Below are positions 1-11,275 of a stretch of 64,000 bases of DNA, one piece after another (within the stretch, counting starts at the first letter, position 1; each line of letters starts with the position of its first letter). The notes under the pieces were generated by a model that made no database searches, was not told the origin of the DNA, and worked only from the letters and a program-made list of their open reading frames with translations. A program made the translations under genes and the position numbers. The stretch lies in NCBI GenBank assembly GCA_037951105.1, contig JBAMJV010010656.1, forward strand, positions 21,078 to 85,077, in the 5' to 3' direction. Source of the DNA: Echinarachnius parma. Taxonomy: Eukaryota > Echinodermata > Echinoidea > Clypeasteroida > Echinarachniidae.

Positions 1-515
1 TAAGAGAAGAATAAAATAGGGTTAGATTTTTTCAAATGCTCTTTAGTATGACGATATCTATCATTCAGCTCAAGAGCGTTAATGAATGGTCATAAACCTC
101 ATAGACGTCAAACAGTAATTTGTTGTACAAGCTGACACCTATTTTCGCTTTTTTAACCAGGAAAGCAGTGTTCTTTTTCAATGAAACTTTCACACATCAT
201 TCGGACATATCTTACAATGATTTTGGTACAGGATTGAAGTCTCAAATGTCGTTTTGGGCAATATCTGACACTTTACAGGTGCACCTTTAATCTAGGGATT
301 ATGTTCCCGTTGTCAGGATGAGGGATGGAGACACTGAGCTTATCAAGGAGCTGTGGCAACATCCAGGAACATCCTAGGATAAACACCTTTGGAGATGGAG
401 TAGCCAAAAATGACACCCTCATCTTCACTCTTCATCAGCATATCCTATTCCCTATAGGTCGTTGACCTGTTATTGGTTACAGTATATCTGTGTAATAATC
501 ATACATTAACCCTAA

Positions 516-583
516 TTAACCCATTCACGACTTTTGATTTTGCTATAACATGTATTCTCCATAGACCCGTCCTGAAGGGGTTA
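516..583. mobile_element. P1 palindromic mini-MITE (TTAACCCATTCAGGAC type)
   Basis: A short imperfect palindrome of the P1 family. The left end is 'ttaacccattcacgac' and the right end 'gtcctgaaggggttat', around the family core 'tattctccatagac'. Better copies lie at 20868, 23248 and 59097. Confidence 0.6.
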
Positions 584-739
584 TGGACTGGTCGCCCAAA
601 ATACTTGTGCTTTGGTCTATGAAGAATGCATTACAGCAAATTGGTAAAGAATAGACACTACATACGTGTATCTGGGATATATTATAATCATACATTAAAT
701 GGATCGGATGATATTGTCCAAATCCACAAAACTTCATTA

Positions 740-1040
740 GAAATGTTGATGTTCTCTCATACCTTGTTGTTTATGTGCGACCAATAGAAGCATGGAACAG
801 GTTCTATTTCATTAGAAAGATATTTACCATTGCAGTGTTCAGATTTTTAACTATCTACTGGATTGTCATAACTGTCTACAAAGTCAGTGAAATGAGTAAC
901 CAAATTTCACTTTACATTTTTGCTCATTACTCGGCCATATAACATCCATTTAACATGAAATGTTCACACAATACTCAAAGGACATATCAGATGACAAAAC
1001 TACACATTATACCAACCATCCATCACTTTCTGCATAGGCC
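740..1040 (-). mobile_element. MITE-like element, GGATCTAGTAAC family, reverse partial copy
   Basis: Read in reverse complement, this stretch is similar to the elements at 1463-1800 and 16366-16703. Shared parts are a 'tgatgaatggttgg' block, 'atgttatatggccgag', 'actgactttgta' and 'atagaa...gaaataga'. The terminal GGATCTAG is not seen here. Confidence 0.55.
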
Positions 1041-1462
1041 AACAAAATCTGTTCAGTACTGGTTCCCCAAAATACTAACGCTGCAGACTATAAAGAATAC
1101 ATGTTATATAAAAATCAAATGGTTGTGAAAGAATTTATTAACTTGTTGCTTACATGAACTGGGTGGGCTATGTACAAATTCTATGGGGATTTCAGAATAT
1201 CAAGGAAAACGGGTTAAATCTCACAAAACTTGACAAAATTACATTTTTTACTTCACTTTTGCCAAGAGAAGATGCAACTGTCAGCGGTTGCAGATTAGCG
1301 ACAGACAATGTGTAATATTACCTTACGTTTATAACATTTTCATCTGACTTGGAAATGTACCTTTTACTCTACATTTGCCAAGTAGTGAGTCAAATGTAAT
1401 TGGTTACAGCTTGTTACGTACATGATATCTGTGTTAGAGTCATATACTTAACAAGTTTCATT

Positions 1463-1800
1463 TGATCTAGTAACTTTGTTGACATGTGCAAAAAGTGATG
1501 AATGGTTGATACAATGTATATGTTATCTGAAATGTCCACTGGGTATTGTGTGAAAATTTCAAGTTAAACGGACGTTATATGGGCCGAGTAATGAGCAAAA
1601 AAGCAAAGTTGTATTCACTAACTCATTGCACTGACTTTGTACATGGCTACGACTATCCAGTAGATAGTTTAACATCTGAATGCTTCAATAATAAATATCT
1701 TTTTAACGAAAGGGAAATTTGAAATTCGGTATGAGGGAACCGCTAGAATTCCAATTGGATTCCAATTTTAAGGATTTGGACAATGTTACTAGATCCCTTT
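1463..1800 (+). mobile_element. MITE-like element, GGATCTAGTAAC family
   Basis: About 335 bp bounded by 'tgatctagtaactttgttg' and, at the right end, 'caatgttactagatccc', which are inverted repeats of each other. The internal sequence is shared with copies at 16366-16703, 19950-20410 and 32111-32408. No coding capacity. Confidence 0.75.
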
Positions 1801-1827
1801 AAAAATATACTTTTCAGTCTACCTTTG

Positions 1828-2517
1828 CCAAAAAAAGTGAGCCAATAGGAATTGATTTCAGCTTATAGACTGAATATCTGTGTTAGAATCATACATTTAA
1901 CAAGTTTCATTTGACTTTAAAATATATGTTTTAGTCTACCTTTGCCAAAAAGTGAGTCAAGTGTACTGTAATTGGTTACGGCTTACAGACAGAACGGGTG
2001 GAATTCACAAAGGAGGTTTGTAGGAGGTTTGTACAAACCATGGTTTGACCATGGTTTACATCTATGGAATGCCATTTGTAAACTGATGGAGAAAGAATGT
2101 AAACTCCTTGTTAGCAATGTTGATTTACAATTTACTTGTATACGAGCAGCATTCCATAGATGTAGATGTAGACCAAAAAAAGTGAGCCAATAGGAATTGA
2201 TTTCAGCTTATAGACTGAATATCTGTGTTAGAATCATACATTTAACAAGTTTCATTTGACTTTAAAATATATGTTTTAGTCTACCTTTGCCAAAAAGTGA
2301 GTCAAGTGTACTGTAATTGGTTACGGCTTACAGACAGAACGGGTGGAATTCACAAAGGAGGTTTGTAGGAGGTTTGTACAAACCATGGTTTGACCATGGT
2401 TTACATCTATGGAATGCCATTTGTAAACTGATGGAGAAAGAATGTAAACTCCTTGTTAGCAATGTTGATTTACAATTTACTTGTATACGAGCAGCATTCC
2501 ATAGATGTAGACCATGG
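1828..2517 (+). repeat. 345-bp direct tandem duplication
   Basis: Two practically identical units of 345 bp follow one another (for example the 'ttggttacggcttacagac' blocks at 1971 and 2316). Near identity suggests a recent event or an assembly duplication. The junction lies inside a hairpin MITE, so only the second unit has a complete right arm. Confidence 0.85.
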
Positions 2518-2570
2518 TAAAACCATGGTTTGTACAAACCTCCTACAAACCTCCTTTGTGAATTCCACCC
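2341..2570. mobile_element. Hairpin MITE with about 80-bp inverted arms
   Basis: The left arm begins 'gggtggaattcacaaagg' and contains 'tttgtacaaaccatggttt'. The right arm is its inverted copy ending 'cctttgtgaattccaccc' at 2570. The ORFs read from this region are by-products of the palindrome. A truncated copy of the left arm and loop is in the first tandem unit (1996-2172). Confidence 0.8.
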
Positions 2571-3540
2571 ATTATCTGTGTTAGAACCATACCTTTTAAA
2601 GTTTAAATTTACTTCTGCCCAAAATGTCATTGGCTACAGCCTAGAGACAGAATGCTGTGTTATAATCATACATTCAAATAATCTTATTTGAACTGAAAAT
2701 AATTCATATTATTCTATGTCTGCCAAACATACAATTAGTGATGATGGAGTTTATCCCTTATTCCCTTTGTGCACTGGCTTTAACTTCAAAAGGCTGTTCT
2801 TAGTACATCTGATTTCAAAATCTCATCTCACAATGTTTGACAATTTTATATATCAAATAATTTTAACATTTTGCATACAAAGTCTGAATATTTACTATAA
2901 AACTATATAGTATGTAAGACAAACCTGAATTTGTAGTGTTAAATTAAAGTATGTAAGAAAATGTGTTCGTGTCTGATAAGTTTTGGAGTGTGGTTAAAAC
3001 AATTAAAGTTAATGGGTATCTAATTTAAGCTAACTACTTCCCATCTTACGATCTGTTTGGTCCTCTGATATAATGGCATGATTGATAGGGTCTTTGGGCA
3101 AATACAAAGAAAAGGTTGACTGAAGGTAAATGATTCAATCAGCTCTGAGGTGAATTGGGTTCCTGAGTTACATAACATTTTACGATAATCTTGTCTCGTG
3201 CCAGCTGTCATCACCATTTACATTCTCTGCACCCACGATCTTCCTTCTTATTTGGAACATTTTCCTTGAATTTGTTCTAAGAAATAAAGCAAAGGTGATA
3301 AACATAACACCATTATTTCATTATACCTATCCAACCATGGCCATTTAAAGACATTTAAAGGCCATTTAAATACCTTTCATTGTATTTGTATATTCTCTCT
3401 AGATTCTCTTACAAGTTCTGGAGGAATAAACACAAAAAGGAAAATAGGCATTTTGTTTCTTTTTTATTAAAAGAAAAGTGAAAGTTCCCTAATGAACGGA
3501 GGTAAACTATAAAATCCCTTTTTTGTGACGAATTATCTTG
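2571..3540. other. Synapsin intron without recognisable features
   Basis: AT-rich sequence with no coding or repeat structure that I can support, apart from short direct repeats of 'aaagacatttaaaggccat' type near 3340-3375. Confidence 0.6.
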
Positions 3541-4060
3541 TGATACGTGCCCTTGATGGCTTTCCTGTACTACATTCTGACGGAAGAAAGGACTAGCCAG
3601 TGGTTGAATTGTTTCCTAACCAAAATACTTCAAGTTTCCTTTAGAATTACCACAATGTTTATTCCTACATACCCTGGAATATAAATTAAGACTCACTCTT
3701 TATTTTACTAAGTAAATACATGCCCTTGAAGGCTTTCCTGAACACACTCTCTGACGAAAGCAAAGACTAGCCAGTGGTTGAGCTGTCTCGTAACCAAAAT
3801 ACTTTCAATTTTCCTCAAAGTATAAAACCCAAATATTGAGGAATGTAGATTATTTACATTTGTAAAAAAATATATATATTTGTTTTTATTTCAAACATAG
3901 AGGAAACTGACTAGAAATATTTGAAATGATTGAGTATATACCCAAATATTGAGGAATATAGACTTTTTTCATTTGTAAAAAAATAAAATTTTATTTTTTA
4001 TTTCAAACATAGAGGAAACTGACTAGAAGTATTTCAAATGATTGAAAATGAGCAAAGAAA
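3541..4060 (+). repeat. Diverged direct repeats ('gactagccagtggttgaattg' type)
   Basis: Units of the type 'tgcccttgatggctttcctg...gaagaaaggactagccagtgg...ttgtttcctaaccaaaatact' start near 3547 and 3721, with further members at 4290-4390, 5220-5345 and 5940-6070. A second pair, 'cccaaatattgaggaat...catagaggaaactgactagaa', sits at 3829 and 3941. They look like remnants of a larger, repeatedly duplicated segment. Confidence 0.6.
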
Positions 4061-4260
4061 AATGGGCTTTGCCAGGAATCGAACCCGAGACCTCCAGATT
4101 GCTAGACCGGTGCTCATCCCATCGAGCATTGAAAAGGGTTTCATGGGAACGCCTCCCATTCAAGAGTCTTCGTGGCTCGATGGGTTGAGCACCGGTCTAG
4201 CAATTCGGAGGTCTCGGGTTTGATTCCAGGCGAAGCCTATTTTCTTTGCTCATTTTCAAT
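4060..4260. mobile_element. Foldback of a tRNA-derived SINE fragment
   Basis: Two inverted copies face each other. The right arm reads 'gtggctcgatgggttgagc' (A-box-like) and 'ggtctcgggtttgattcc' (B-box-like); the left arm is the complement, 'ggaatcgaacccgagacc'. The ends 'tgagcaaagaaaa' and 'ttttctttgctca' extend the palindrome. This is not a functional tRNA gene: no cloverleaf is seen. Confidence 0.65.
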
Positions 4261-4459
4261 CATATATATTTTCATATATATTTTATTTAAGGACATGCAT
4301 GCCCATGGCGCATTTCCATGCATAAACGGAAGAAAAGACTAGCCGGTGCTAGAATTGTTTCCTGGGGAAAATACTATTAGCACAATATATCCATGCACCC
4401 TGGTAAATCAATTATTGCCAATAGTTTTGTTCTTTTCCCCTGTATTATCAATCATTGTA

Positions 4460-4580
4460 CTTTGCTAAGTCCTGGCACAGACCGAGCATGGTGGCTTAGC
4501 ACGGGAGGTCCCGGGTTCGAACCCAGACCGGTCATACCAAAGACTTTAAAAATGGTACCTTCTGCCTTCTAGCGAGGCTC
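4460..4580 (+). mobile_element. tRNA-derived SINE-like fragment
   Basis: Contains 'gcatggtggcttagcacgg' and a perfect B-box-type sequence 'gggttcgaaccc', followed by 'accaaagactttaaaaatgg', typical of a tRNA-derived SINE head with unrelated body. The acceptor stem cannot be drawn. Confidence 0.5.
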
Positions 4581-4988
4581 TGGCATTTATACAGGGATGC
4601 CAGTTTTCAGGCAAAAGCCTGAATTTCAGGCCCTGGGCACATACAAATTCAGGCTTATTTGTACCATTTTGCACACAAACAAGGTATCAAGACTCCATTT
4701 TCAGGCTCTCGACTTGCAGGTCACTGGCATCACTGTTTATAGAATGGGGAAGGGAAAGTTGATCACACGAGTTACCAGAGGACTGGCCCCCTTTTATAGC
4801 TTTTGCTACATTTAGTAGACGTGTGGCCTAAGGCTAATGAATCGGAGATAGGCGCTGTACATTGGCACGGGAAGGAATTTAACTTTTTTAACTTATGTCC
4901 TGGCACAATATGTTATGACAATATTTTGTGAGACCTGCTTAATTTGAAGAAGAAAAAAAAAATAACCTCAAAATACACTTTTGTTCTA

Positions 4989-5152
4989 CAGTCAAACTTG
5001 CTCTAGAGGACACCTGTATATAATTACAGACCACTATTCTAATATCCCTTTATTAAAAGCAGCTTCAATGTAAATGAACCTGTACATTAAGACCACCTGC
5101 TTAAATTCCACTTTTTCTATTTCCCATCAGTGGTCTTTATAGACAGGTTTAA
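4989..5152 (+). mobile_element. 'TACAGTCAAACCTG' dispersed element
   Basis: Starts 'tacagtcaaacttgctcta' and ends 'gtctttatagacaggttta'. Internal 'gaccacct' and 'cacctg' blocks are shared with 13700-13790/14148-14275, 21080-21243, 30825-30965 and 54098-54283. Confidence 0.6.
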
Positions 5153-5518
5153 CAGTAGTACTCCATAGTCTCAACATTAGTTTCTGAATAATTATAGACA
5201 AATTCTTCATCATGCCGAGACAAAGCATTGACATGGCTGTTCCGACCTTGAAAACTTTCCTTTACATTATTTATCTAACGAATAAGGAAGAAGAAACTAG
5301 CCTGTGGTTGGATTATTTCCTGAACAACATATTACGACTCTCACCAAAATTACCACGTGCTTTTCACCAAAACCTGATGTAGCAATTATTTTGGCGGCAT
5401 TTTGTCGGGTAACCCTGGTTTATCAATTACCGTACCTGGTACTGTACAGCGTGATACATTTTACTTACTTAGCAAAATATAACCGCAATCTACCTGAAAA
5501 GAGGTTGTTTATCAAAAT

Positions 5519-5895
5519 ATTTTTAAAAATTGATTCCAATGAACGACAAAGAATAACAGTTTACCTAAAAATTGTATATAGAAATGTTTTGAATATGTGA
5601 TTTCTAATGACGATTGTACTTAATTGACGAAGAATAACATTTTTCCTATAAATTGTATTAAAGTGTTTTGAATATTTGATTCCCATGAACAATTGTACTT
5701 TTTAGACAAGAAATAACAACAATTTACCTTAAAAAGTTGTGTACATTGACAAAAAATAACATTTTCTCTTTTAATTGTATATATATGTGTTTTAAATATT
5801 TGATTCCCATGAACGATTGTACTTCATAGACAAGAAATAACAATTTACCTTGAAAAAAGGGTGTTCATCGATGTGTTTTAGATGTTTGATTCCAA
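5519..5895 (+). repeat. About 85-120-bp diverged tandem repeats
   Basis: Four to five units of the type 'ttgattcccatgaacgattgtact...gacaagaaataacaatttacctt...gttttgaatat'. The open minus-strand frame that runs through it (5792-6217) has no recognisable domain and I do not call it a gene. Confidence 0.7.
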
Positions 5896-6622
5896 TGAAC
5901 GAAAGTAAACTCCCGGTCATGACGCGACAGTGACAGGACGTAGTATTGGCATGGCTGTTGCCGTAACCTTGACGACTTTCCGATGCCTGCTCGATAAGGG
6001 AAGAAAAGACTAGCCATTGGTTGAATTGTTTCCTGACAAAAATACTACAACTTTCACTGAGAATTGCCACATGTTTGACTACATACCAAATAATAAAATA
6101 CAGATTGTTACTATTTAGAGCATCAGTTATATGAAATGTATATTTTATGATAAGCTTGCAAACTAGCCTCACCTTTTTTTCTAATAATATTCCAGCTGTC
6201 TTGCTTACATGTTTCATTGTTATACCTAGCTAGCTAGTATGGACAAATATTTTCTTCTGTATATTCTGCATTACTTATATGCAAAAGAAAATTAAAATGA
6301 ACTTTTGCAGTGGGAAATGCTAGAACAAACAGATGGATTTACATCATTTTGTATGTAATAATTAATTTTTAAATCATTAGACCATGAGTATAATTCAGTT
6401 TACTTCAAAACATTGATAAAAAGTGAAGAAAATATGTGTATTTTAATTTTTAAAAGGGGATTTATCTTTCCATGCAACATATAATTCATGTGATTTGGGG
6501 TACGTAGGTTATTTCTTTTTTAAGTCATTATACAGTCATTCAAAGAACAAAACTTTATTATGATCATTATTTGTATCACTTTCTTTGAGATTTTGTATCA
6601 AGACATATGCTGCAGTCCTAAC

Positions 6623-6960
6623 ATGATATGAACAACAGATGGCGCTGTTCTTATTTCATCAAAGAGCCATGTTCAGCATCATTGCTACTGCAATTCAGCA
6701 GCTTACATTTTAAAAAGATATTGAATATCGAATCAATGGGATCTGTCGCTTGGCAGTCCATTTTGCACTTGGTGAACAACAGATGGCGCTCTTTTCAATT
6801 GATCAATGCGCCATGTTTAGTGATATTGTGTTAAAGTGACACAAAAATTAAGACTCGTCGCCAATTTTAGAGACAGAGCAGTTAAAGATCAAAAGATAAC
6901 AACAGATGGCGCTCTTTTCATTTGATCATAGAGCTTTGTTCAGTGATTATTGTTTAGCAC
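6623..6960 (+). repeat. Three tandem units beginning 'gaacaacagatggcgct'
   Basis: The block 'aacaacagatggcgct.ttttca....atca..gagccatgttcag' occurs at about 6628, 6774 and 6898, spaced about 125-145 bp. Diverged minisatellite; no coding signal. Confidence 0.65.
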
Positions 6961-7189
6961 AATTATCATGACTCGTCAGAAAAATGTATACTTAGTGCAT
7001 GTGTGTATGGATATTAATGTATATGTGTGTGTGCGTCTGCGAGTAGGTATGTGAAAATTCGAGCAAATATGGATTATCCCTTCAAAAGTAATGCTTTGCC
7101 AAGTTTGGTTTAAATCTCTATGCTGCCCTCTCTAGCTAGATAAGTACACTGCCAGAAAAATGTCATGCCTGAACAGAATAACCCTCCAC

Positions 7190-7330
7190 CCATTGCAGAA
7201 AGAGATGCAATTGATTGTAAAGTTACATTAATTTGAGTCTGATCATGTGACTAAATGTGCATATCTAATTGGTTCAAATGCGTAAATTTTCTGACTTGCA
7301 ATCGATTGAAAGTCTTTCTGCAACGAGACC
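7190..7330. mobile_element. Short palindromic MITE, GCAGAAAGAGATGCAATTG family
   Basis: Begins 'ttgcagaaagagatgcaat' and ends 'agtctttctgcaac', with the internal 'aattggttcaaatgcg' shared with copies at 26640-26808, 51120-51284 and 55069-55223. Confidence 0.75.
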
Positions 7331-7515
7331 CAGATTGGACTGAGGTGAATTTATTTTTCTTCCATTCCACTCTTGGCAGCTAGATGGCGAGAAACCCCAC
7401 AGATCCACTTATGAGAGTGGATCTCTCTAATACAGTTGATATGTGGGGTTTCTCACCATCTAGTGGGCAAGAGAAGAAAGGGGGAAACATCAATTCCCCA
7501 TAGTCCAATCTGGAC
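7329..7515. mobile_element. Hairpin MITE, CCAGATTGGACT termini
   Basis: Outer inverted repeat 'ccagattggact' / 'agtccaatctgg' and an inner one 'ctagatggcgagaaacccca' / 'tggggtttctcaccatctag'. It abuts the previous MITE. Confidence 0.7.
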
Positions 7516-9000
7516 TTACTTATTATAAGTACATGTTGTGTTTGTTGTTGTATGTATTCCATTCTTCTTTGATTTCAAAAGATCAGTTGGACATGTTCTA
7601 TTATCGATACAAACTCTGCTCAAACTTCGCTGAAAGATTTCTGAAATTGTTCACTAATAATCTGCCTCAATGCTTTTGGACTGTTGACACTCGTATAATG
7701 GAGATGTTTATTTTTAGATGTTTTCATCCATAATTATTTTTAAATTTTGTATTTAGTATTAATTTATCAGTATTAAACATGGAACCTACATGGAATTTAG
7801 CAGGGTAATAAAGATATGTCAGGCCCTCTTTTCATACACATTATCTGACACACGCACTCATGCACACACAATGCACACACACACACACACACATACATAC
7901 ATACAAAAACATGATGTTTTTGTTAATTGTTTTATTCGTTAAAAGAACTTTTTAGGAAATGAATACAAACATGTGTGAGTTTCATTTGAGTTACTTGTTT
8001 ATTTACAAAACATGATATAATCATACTGCTGAAAGGCACAATTTTGAATGTACAAATTTATACATCGAAGTAAACAAAATAAGATTCAGTACATATTTAC
8101 AAAATATCCTGCAAAAATAATACATAAAATAACCATTTTTTGGAACAAAAACATGTATACAATTAATGTTAGTTATGTAACTTAAACAAGTAAATACTAT
8201 AGCAGTTTGGAATAACATAATTTTTGTTGAAAGAAAGTAGGTTGTATGAAAACATTTTCAAACAAAAATATGAATTTATATCAACATTTAATTTTGGCAC
8301 TTTTCTGAGCATGTTCTGGAGTGCACACATTCATTGCATAAAAAATACATATTTGAAATGACATTTTTGCTAAGTTTTGATAAGTTTGGCCAAGGTATTT
8401 CACAATGATGATTATAGTTAAAACTGTAGAAGAAATGATGGTGAGTGATTTTGGAAATTCTCTGCTTAAGACACAAATTATGAAAGTGTAGAACTCTAGT
8501 TGCCAAAATGAATTTTATTTAATAAAAGCCAATAGTTTCATCTACATATTATTTGAAACAAATTTTGGAGGAAATAACAAATATATATTGGGGTGGGGTT
8601 AAAATATTTATTGGAAATTCTGAATACACATTTGCTTTGGTCATATTTAGTCAATCAGGAATGCAAATACTAACAAATTTAATCTTTGGCAAATTAGAAG
8701 TTTTGGGGTTAAATTTGCCTCGATAAAAGATCTGCTAGGTCACAAAGTTTGGCACGTTTTGACTTACAGTTAAAAAATAATTGTGTGATTTACAGTAAAC
8801 CTTCACATGATATTGTTTAAATAGTATCAGGCATTAACATATTAAACTACTGTTGTACAAAATCTTACTTTTTTGTATCATTTGATAAAAGTAGGAATTA
8901 ACTGCTCTTTTCATTTGACTATCATCCCATACGATCTTTCAGATAGGGAACTTAATAGGATGCATCTTTTTCAAATTTAGTCCATCTGAAAGGCATATTA
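7516..9000. other. Synapsin intron, AT-rich, with a CA microsatellite
   Basis: A CA/CATA simple repeat lies at about 7855-7905. The rest is AT-rich with no coding or repeat structure I can support. Confidence 0.6.
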
Positions 9001-9320
9001 ATAATAATATACTCAATTTATATAGCGCCTATCACATTTGATAATCATCTCTAAGTGCTTTACAATGATATTATTACCCCAGTCAGCGGATACATTCGGC
9101 AAACAATCCAACTCACAAAGTGCATGTTTTCCACTCCCTGGGGAGCATTCCAGCCAGGCAACCTTGTAGGTGCACACAGTGCTAAGGAACTACCTTCTAT
9201 CCTTCTGGGTACCCATTTATACACCTGCTAAAGGGAAAACGTGATGGGCATACTCTGGGTTTCGAACTCGGGACCTCACGATTGGAAGGCGCACGCTATA
9301 CCATTCTTACCATACCAAGT
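9000..9320 (-). mobile_element. Dispersed 'tatagcgcctatcaca...agtgctttaca' element with tRNA-like end
   Basis: The element begins 'aataatatactcaatttata', contains 'tatagcgcctatcacatttg' and 'actccctggggagcattcc', and ends with 'gtttcgaactcgggacctc', an inverted B-box-like block. Related copies are at 32706-32890 (clear) and 23600-23700 (partial). The family is common in marine deuterostome genomes. Confidence 0.65.
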
Positions 9321-9940
9321 CAATGTGGTATTAGTTGGAAAGGGCTTTTATTACAAAATCAAATCATTTATGGTTGGCAATTTATTTTGTGGAAAATGAT
9401 ATTGCTAAATGGTATTAATGGGATATATTAAACAAAGTATGGAAAAGCAAAAGTCCTTATTACATTCAAACATTCTACAACCCTTATTTCAGTTATTAAA
9501 AAAATGGAATGGTCATAAACTTCATAGGTTTAATTTGGAATACACTGAATCTTTGGGTTTCAAATAACAATCTAGTAGAAATATATCCTACAGTATTAAT
9601 TTCTATGTATGCCTTTTTTCAGGGTTCATGTATTAAACATCAAGTACTTTATAAGTAAGGATAACAAAATACAGTACAATAAGGAATAAATTTCATTGAA
9701 TACGGGACATTTAAACAATCTCACGTTTGGACAATTCTTGTCATAATGATGTTTGTTAATATGCTTTTGCCTAAATCAAAAGCTTTGTCCCTTTTAGAAC
9801 TTGGAACAGTTAATGATAAGATTTATATCACACACTCAATGTAATTATGTTACAATGTTGGCATCCCCATACGAACATAGAAGTAAATATAATCACTGCA
9901 GCTTCGGCATTATTTTATACAATAAAAACATAGAATAGGA
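9321..9940. other. Synapsin intron without recognisable features
   Basis: AT-rich sequence. Nothing coding or clearly repetitive is seen. Confidence 0.55.
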
Positions 9941-10024
9941 TTGCATAACCCGGCCACAATCCCTGCCTTGCCTATATCAAATCTCCTTTATTTTATTGGG
10001 CAGGATGCCAAATGTGTTGACCTA

Positions 10025-10375
10025 GCAACAACAACAACAACAACAACATCATTATCATCATCTCCATCATCATCACCATTATCATCATCATCGTCATCTC
10101 CATTATCATCATCATCGTCATCTCCATCATCATCATCATCATCGTCATCATCACCATCATCATTAGCTCTATCATCATCATCATCATCACCATCATCATC
10201 ATCACCATCATCATCTCCATCATCATCTCCATCGTCATTATCTTCAATATTATCATCATCCTCATTAGCCTCATCATCATCATCACCACGCCAACCACCA
10301 CCACCACCACCACCACCACCACCATAATTTTCATCATCATCATCGCCATCATCATTATTAATCAGTATCATCATA
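10025..10375 (+). repeat. CAA then ATC/CAT/CCA simple-repeat block
   Basis: A run of caa triplets is followed by about 300 bp of atc/cat/cca triplets with interruptions. All frames on both strands stay open (poly-Ser/Pro, poly-Asp or poly-Met), which is a composition effect and not a gene. Confidence 0.9.
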
Positions 10376-10506
10376 TTAAAGCAACATTATCATGCATCGC
10401 CTGTTCATACTCAATCATTATGTCACATCCATTCTCATCATTGTAATTATCGTGACATGATCATCATAATGTTGTTTCATCCAAACATCTATACAAGGAG
10501 CCTTTT

Positions 10507-10833
10507 TCCTTGTAAAAAAGTAAATTTACCGCAGTAGTAGCGCAGTGGTACTCGCAGTACATTTACTCCGGTAAATTGGACGGTTGGTCTGTAAATTTAC
10601 TGCGATAGTACTGCGGTACTACTGTGGTACTACTGCAGTAGTACTGCTGTACCTCGGTACTACCACAGTACTACAGTACGAGTACCGCAAATTTTGCGAT
10701 AGAACTGCCAGTACTGCATTTGTACTGCAGTACTACTGCAGTAGTACCGCAGTAGTACTGCGGTGTATAATGCAGTAGTACCGCAGTACTACTGCAGTTT
10801 TTCCACAGTACTCGCAGTACTTTTTTACAAGGG
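10507..10833. mobile_element. GTACTGCAG-rich foldback element with CCTTGTAAAAAAGTA termini
   Basis: Inverted termini 'ccttgtaaaaaagta' (10508) and 'tacttttttacaagg' (10818-10832) enclose about 300 bp built almost entirely from self-complementary blocks such as 'agtactactgcagtagtacc'. Every few bases contain GTAC, CTGCAG or their neighbours. No coding potential. See findings. Confidence 0.75.
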
Positions 10834-11061
10834 TTGTGTGCTTGCACGATAAATTACGCTGACACAATCGCTCTTTGCTCTACATAATATATGGCCATAT
10901 TTTACAGTGGCCTGCTCCAGCAATGCCTTCTCGTGTGCCGATCGGCATATGAAAACGGTTGTTGGATTTGCTCATCCGCCAATATAAGAGCACTTTCATA
11001 AAGGGGATAAAGCCCTGAATCCAAAAGTCTGTTTGATTCTCCCTTCAAGGAACGTCATGTT
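10834..11061 (-). other. TIMP 3' untranslated / flanking sequence
   Basis: This lies downstream of the TIMP stop. I see no polyadenylation signal in it. The first clear minus-strand AATAAA is about 1 kb away near 9990, so the true 3' end is unknown. Confidence 0.4.
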
Positions 11062-11275
11062 TCATTTGACCTTGTTCTTGTGCATTAGCTTCCGATTCCT
11101 GTAGCACCCTTTGAGACCGAACGACTTGTACCAGCCGCACTTTCCGTTGCCAAACTTGATGCAGCGCGAGTGCTTGGCGATGCAATCGTCGTCGTTGTAG
11201 CGCAGTGCCGACACATCCCAGAGACATTCGCTAGCGCTGCGCTGCTTGCAATTTCCGCTGAAGCACAGGCTGATC
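11062..11275 (-). CDS. TIMP: TIMP exon 4: C-terminal domain, one-base frameshift
   Basis: After 'gcaccacag' the exon reads ISLCFSGNCKQRSASECL, then the frame breaks. With one base removed at about 11220 (an extra a in 'cccaagag') it continues WDVSALRYNDDDCIAKHSRC, IKFGNGKCGWYKSFGLKGCY and RNRKLMHKNKVK to TGA at 11064-11062. ECLW and GxCxWY are the usual C-domain motifs, so this is the intended frame. The 214-nt length is 3n+1, which agrees with a single inserted base. The C-domain has about two more cysteines than vertebrate TIMPs and a basic tail. Read literally, the shifted frame stays open to 11045. A sequencing error is the simplest explanation. Confidence 0.85.

Noticed and set aside
4060-4260. 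Possible tRNA gene pair
   Set aside because: Only A/B-box-like blocks in a foldback; no acceptor stem or anticodon loop can be drawn.
5792-6217. 141-codon minus-strand open frame
   Set aside because: It overlaps tandem repeats and dispersed repeat copies; no domain or splice context.
9941-10374. Overlapping open frames of 120-128 codons on both strands
   Set aside because: Pure triplet-repeat translation (poly-Ser/Pro, poly-Asp, poly-Met); open in all frames by composition.
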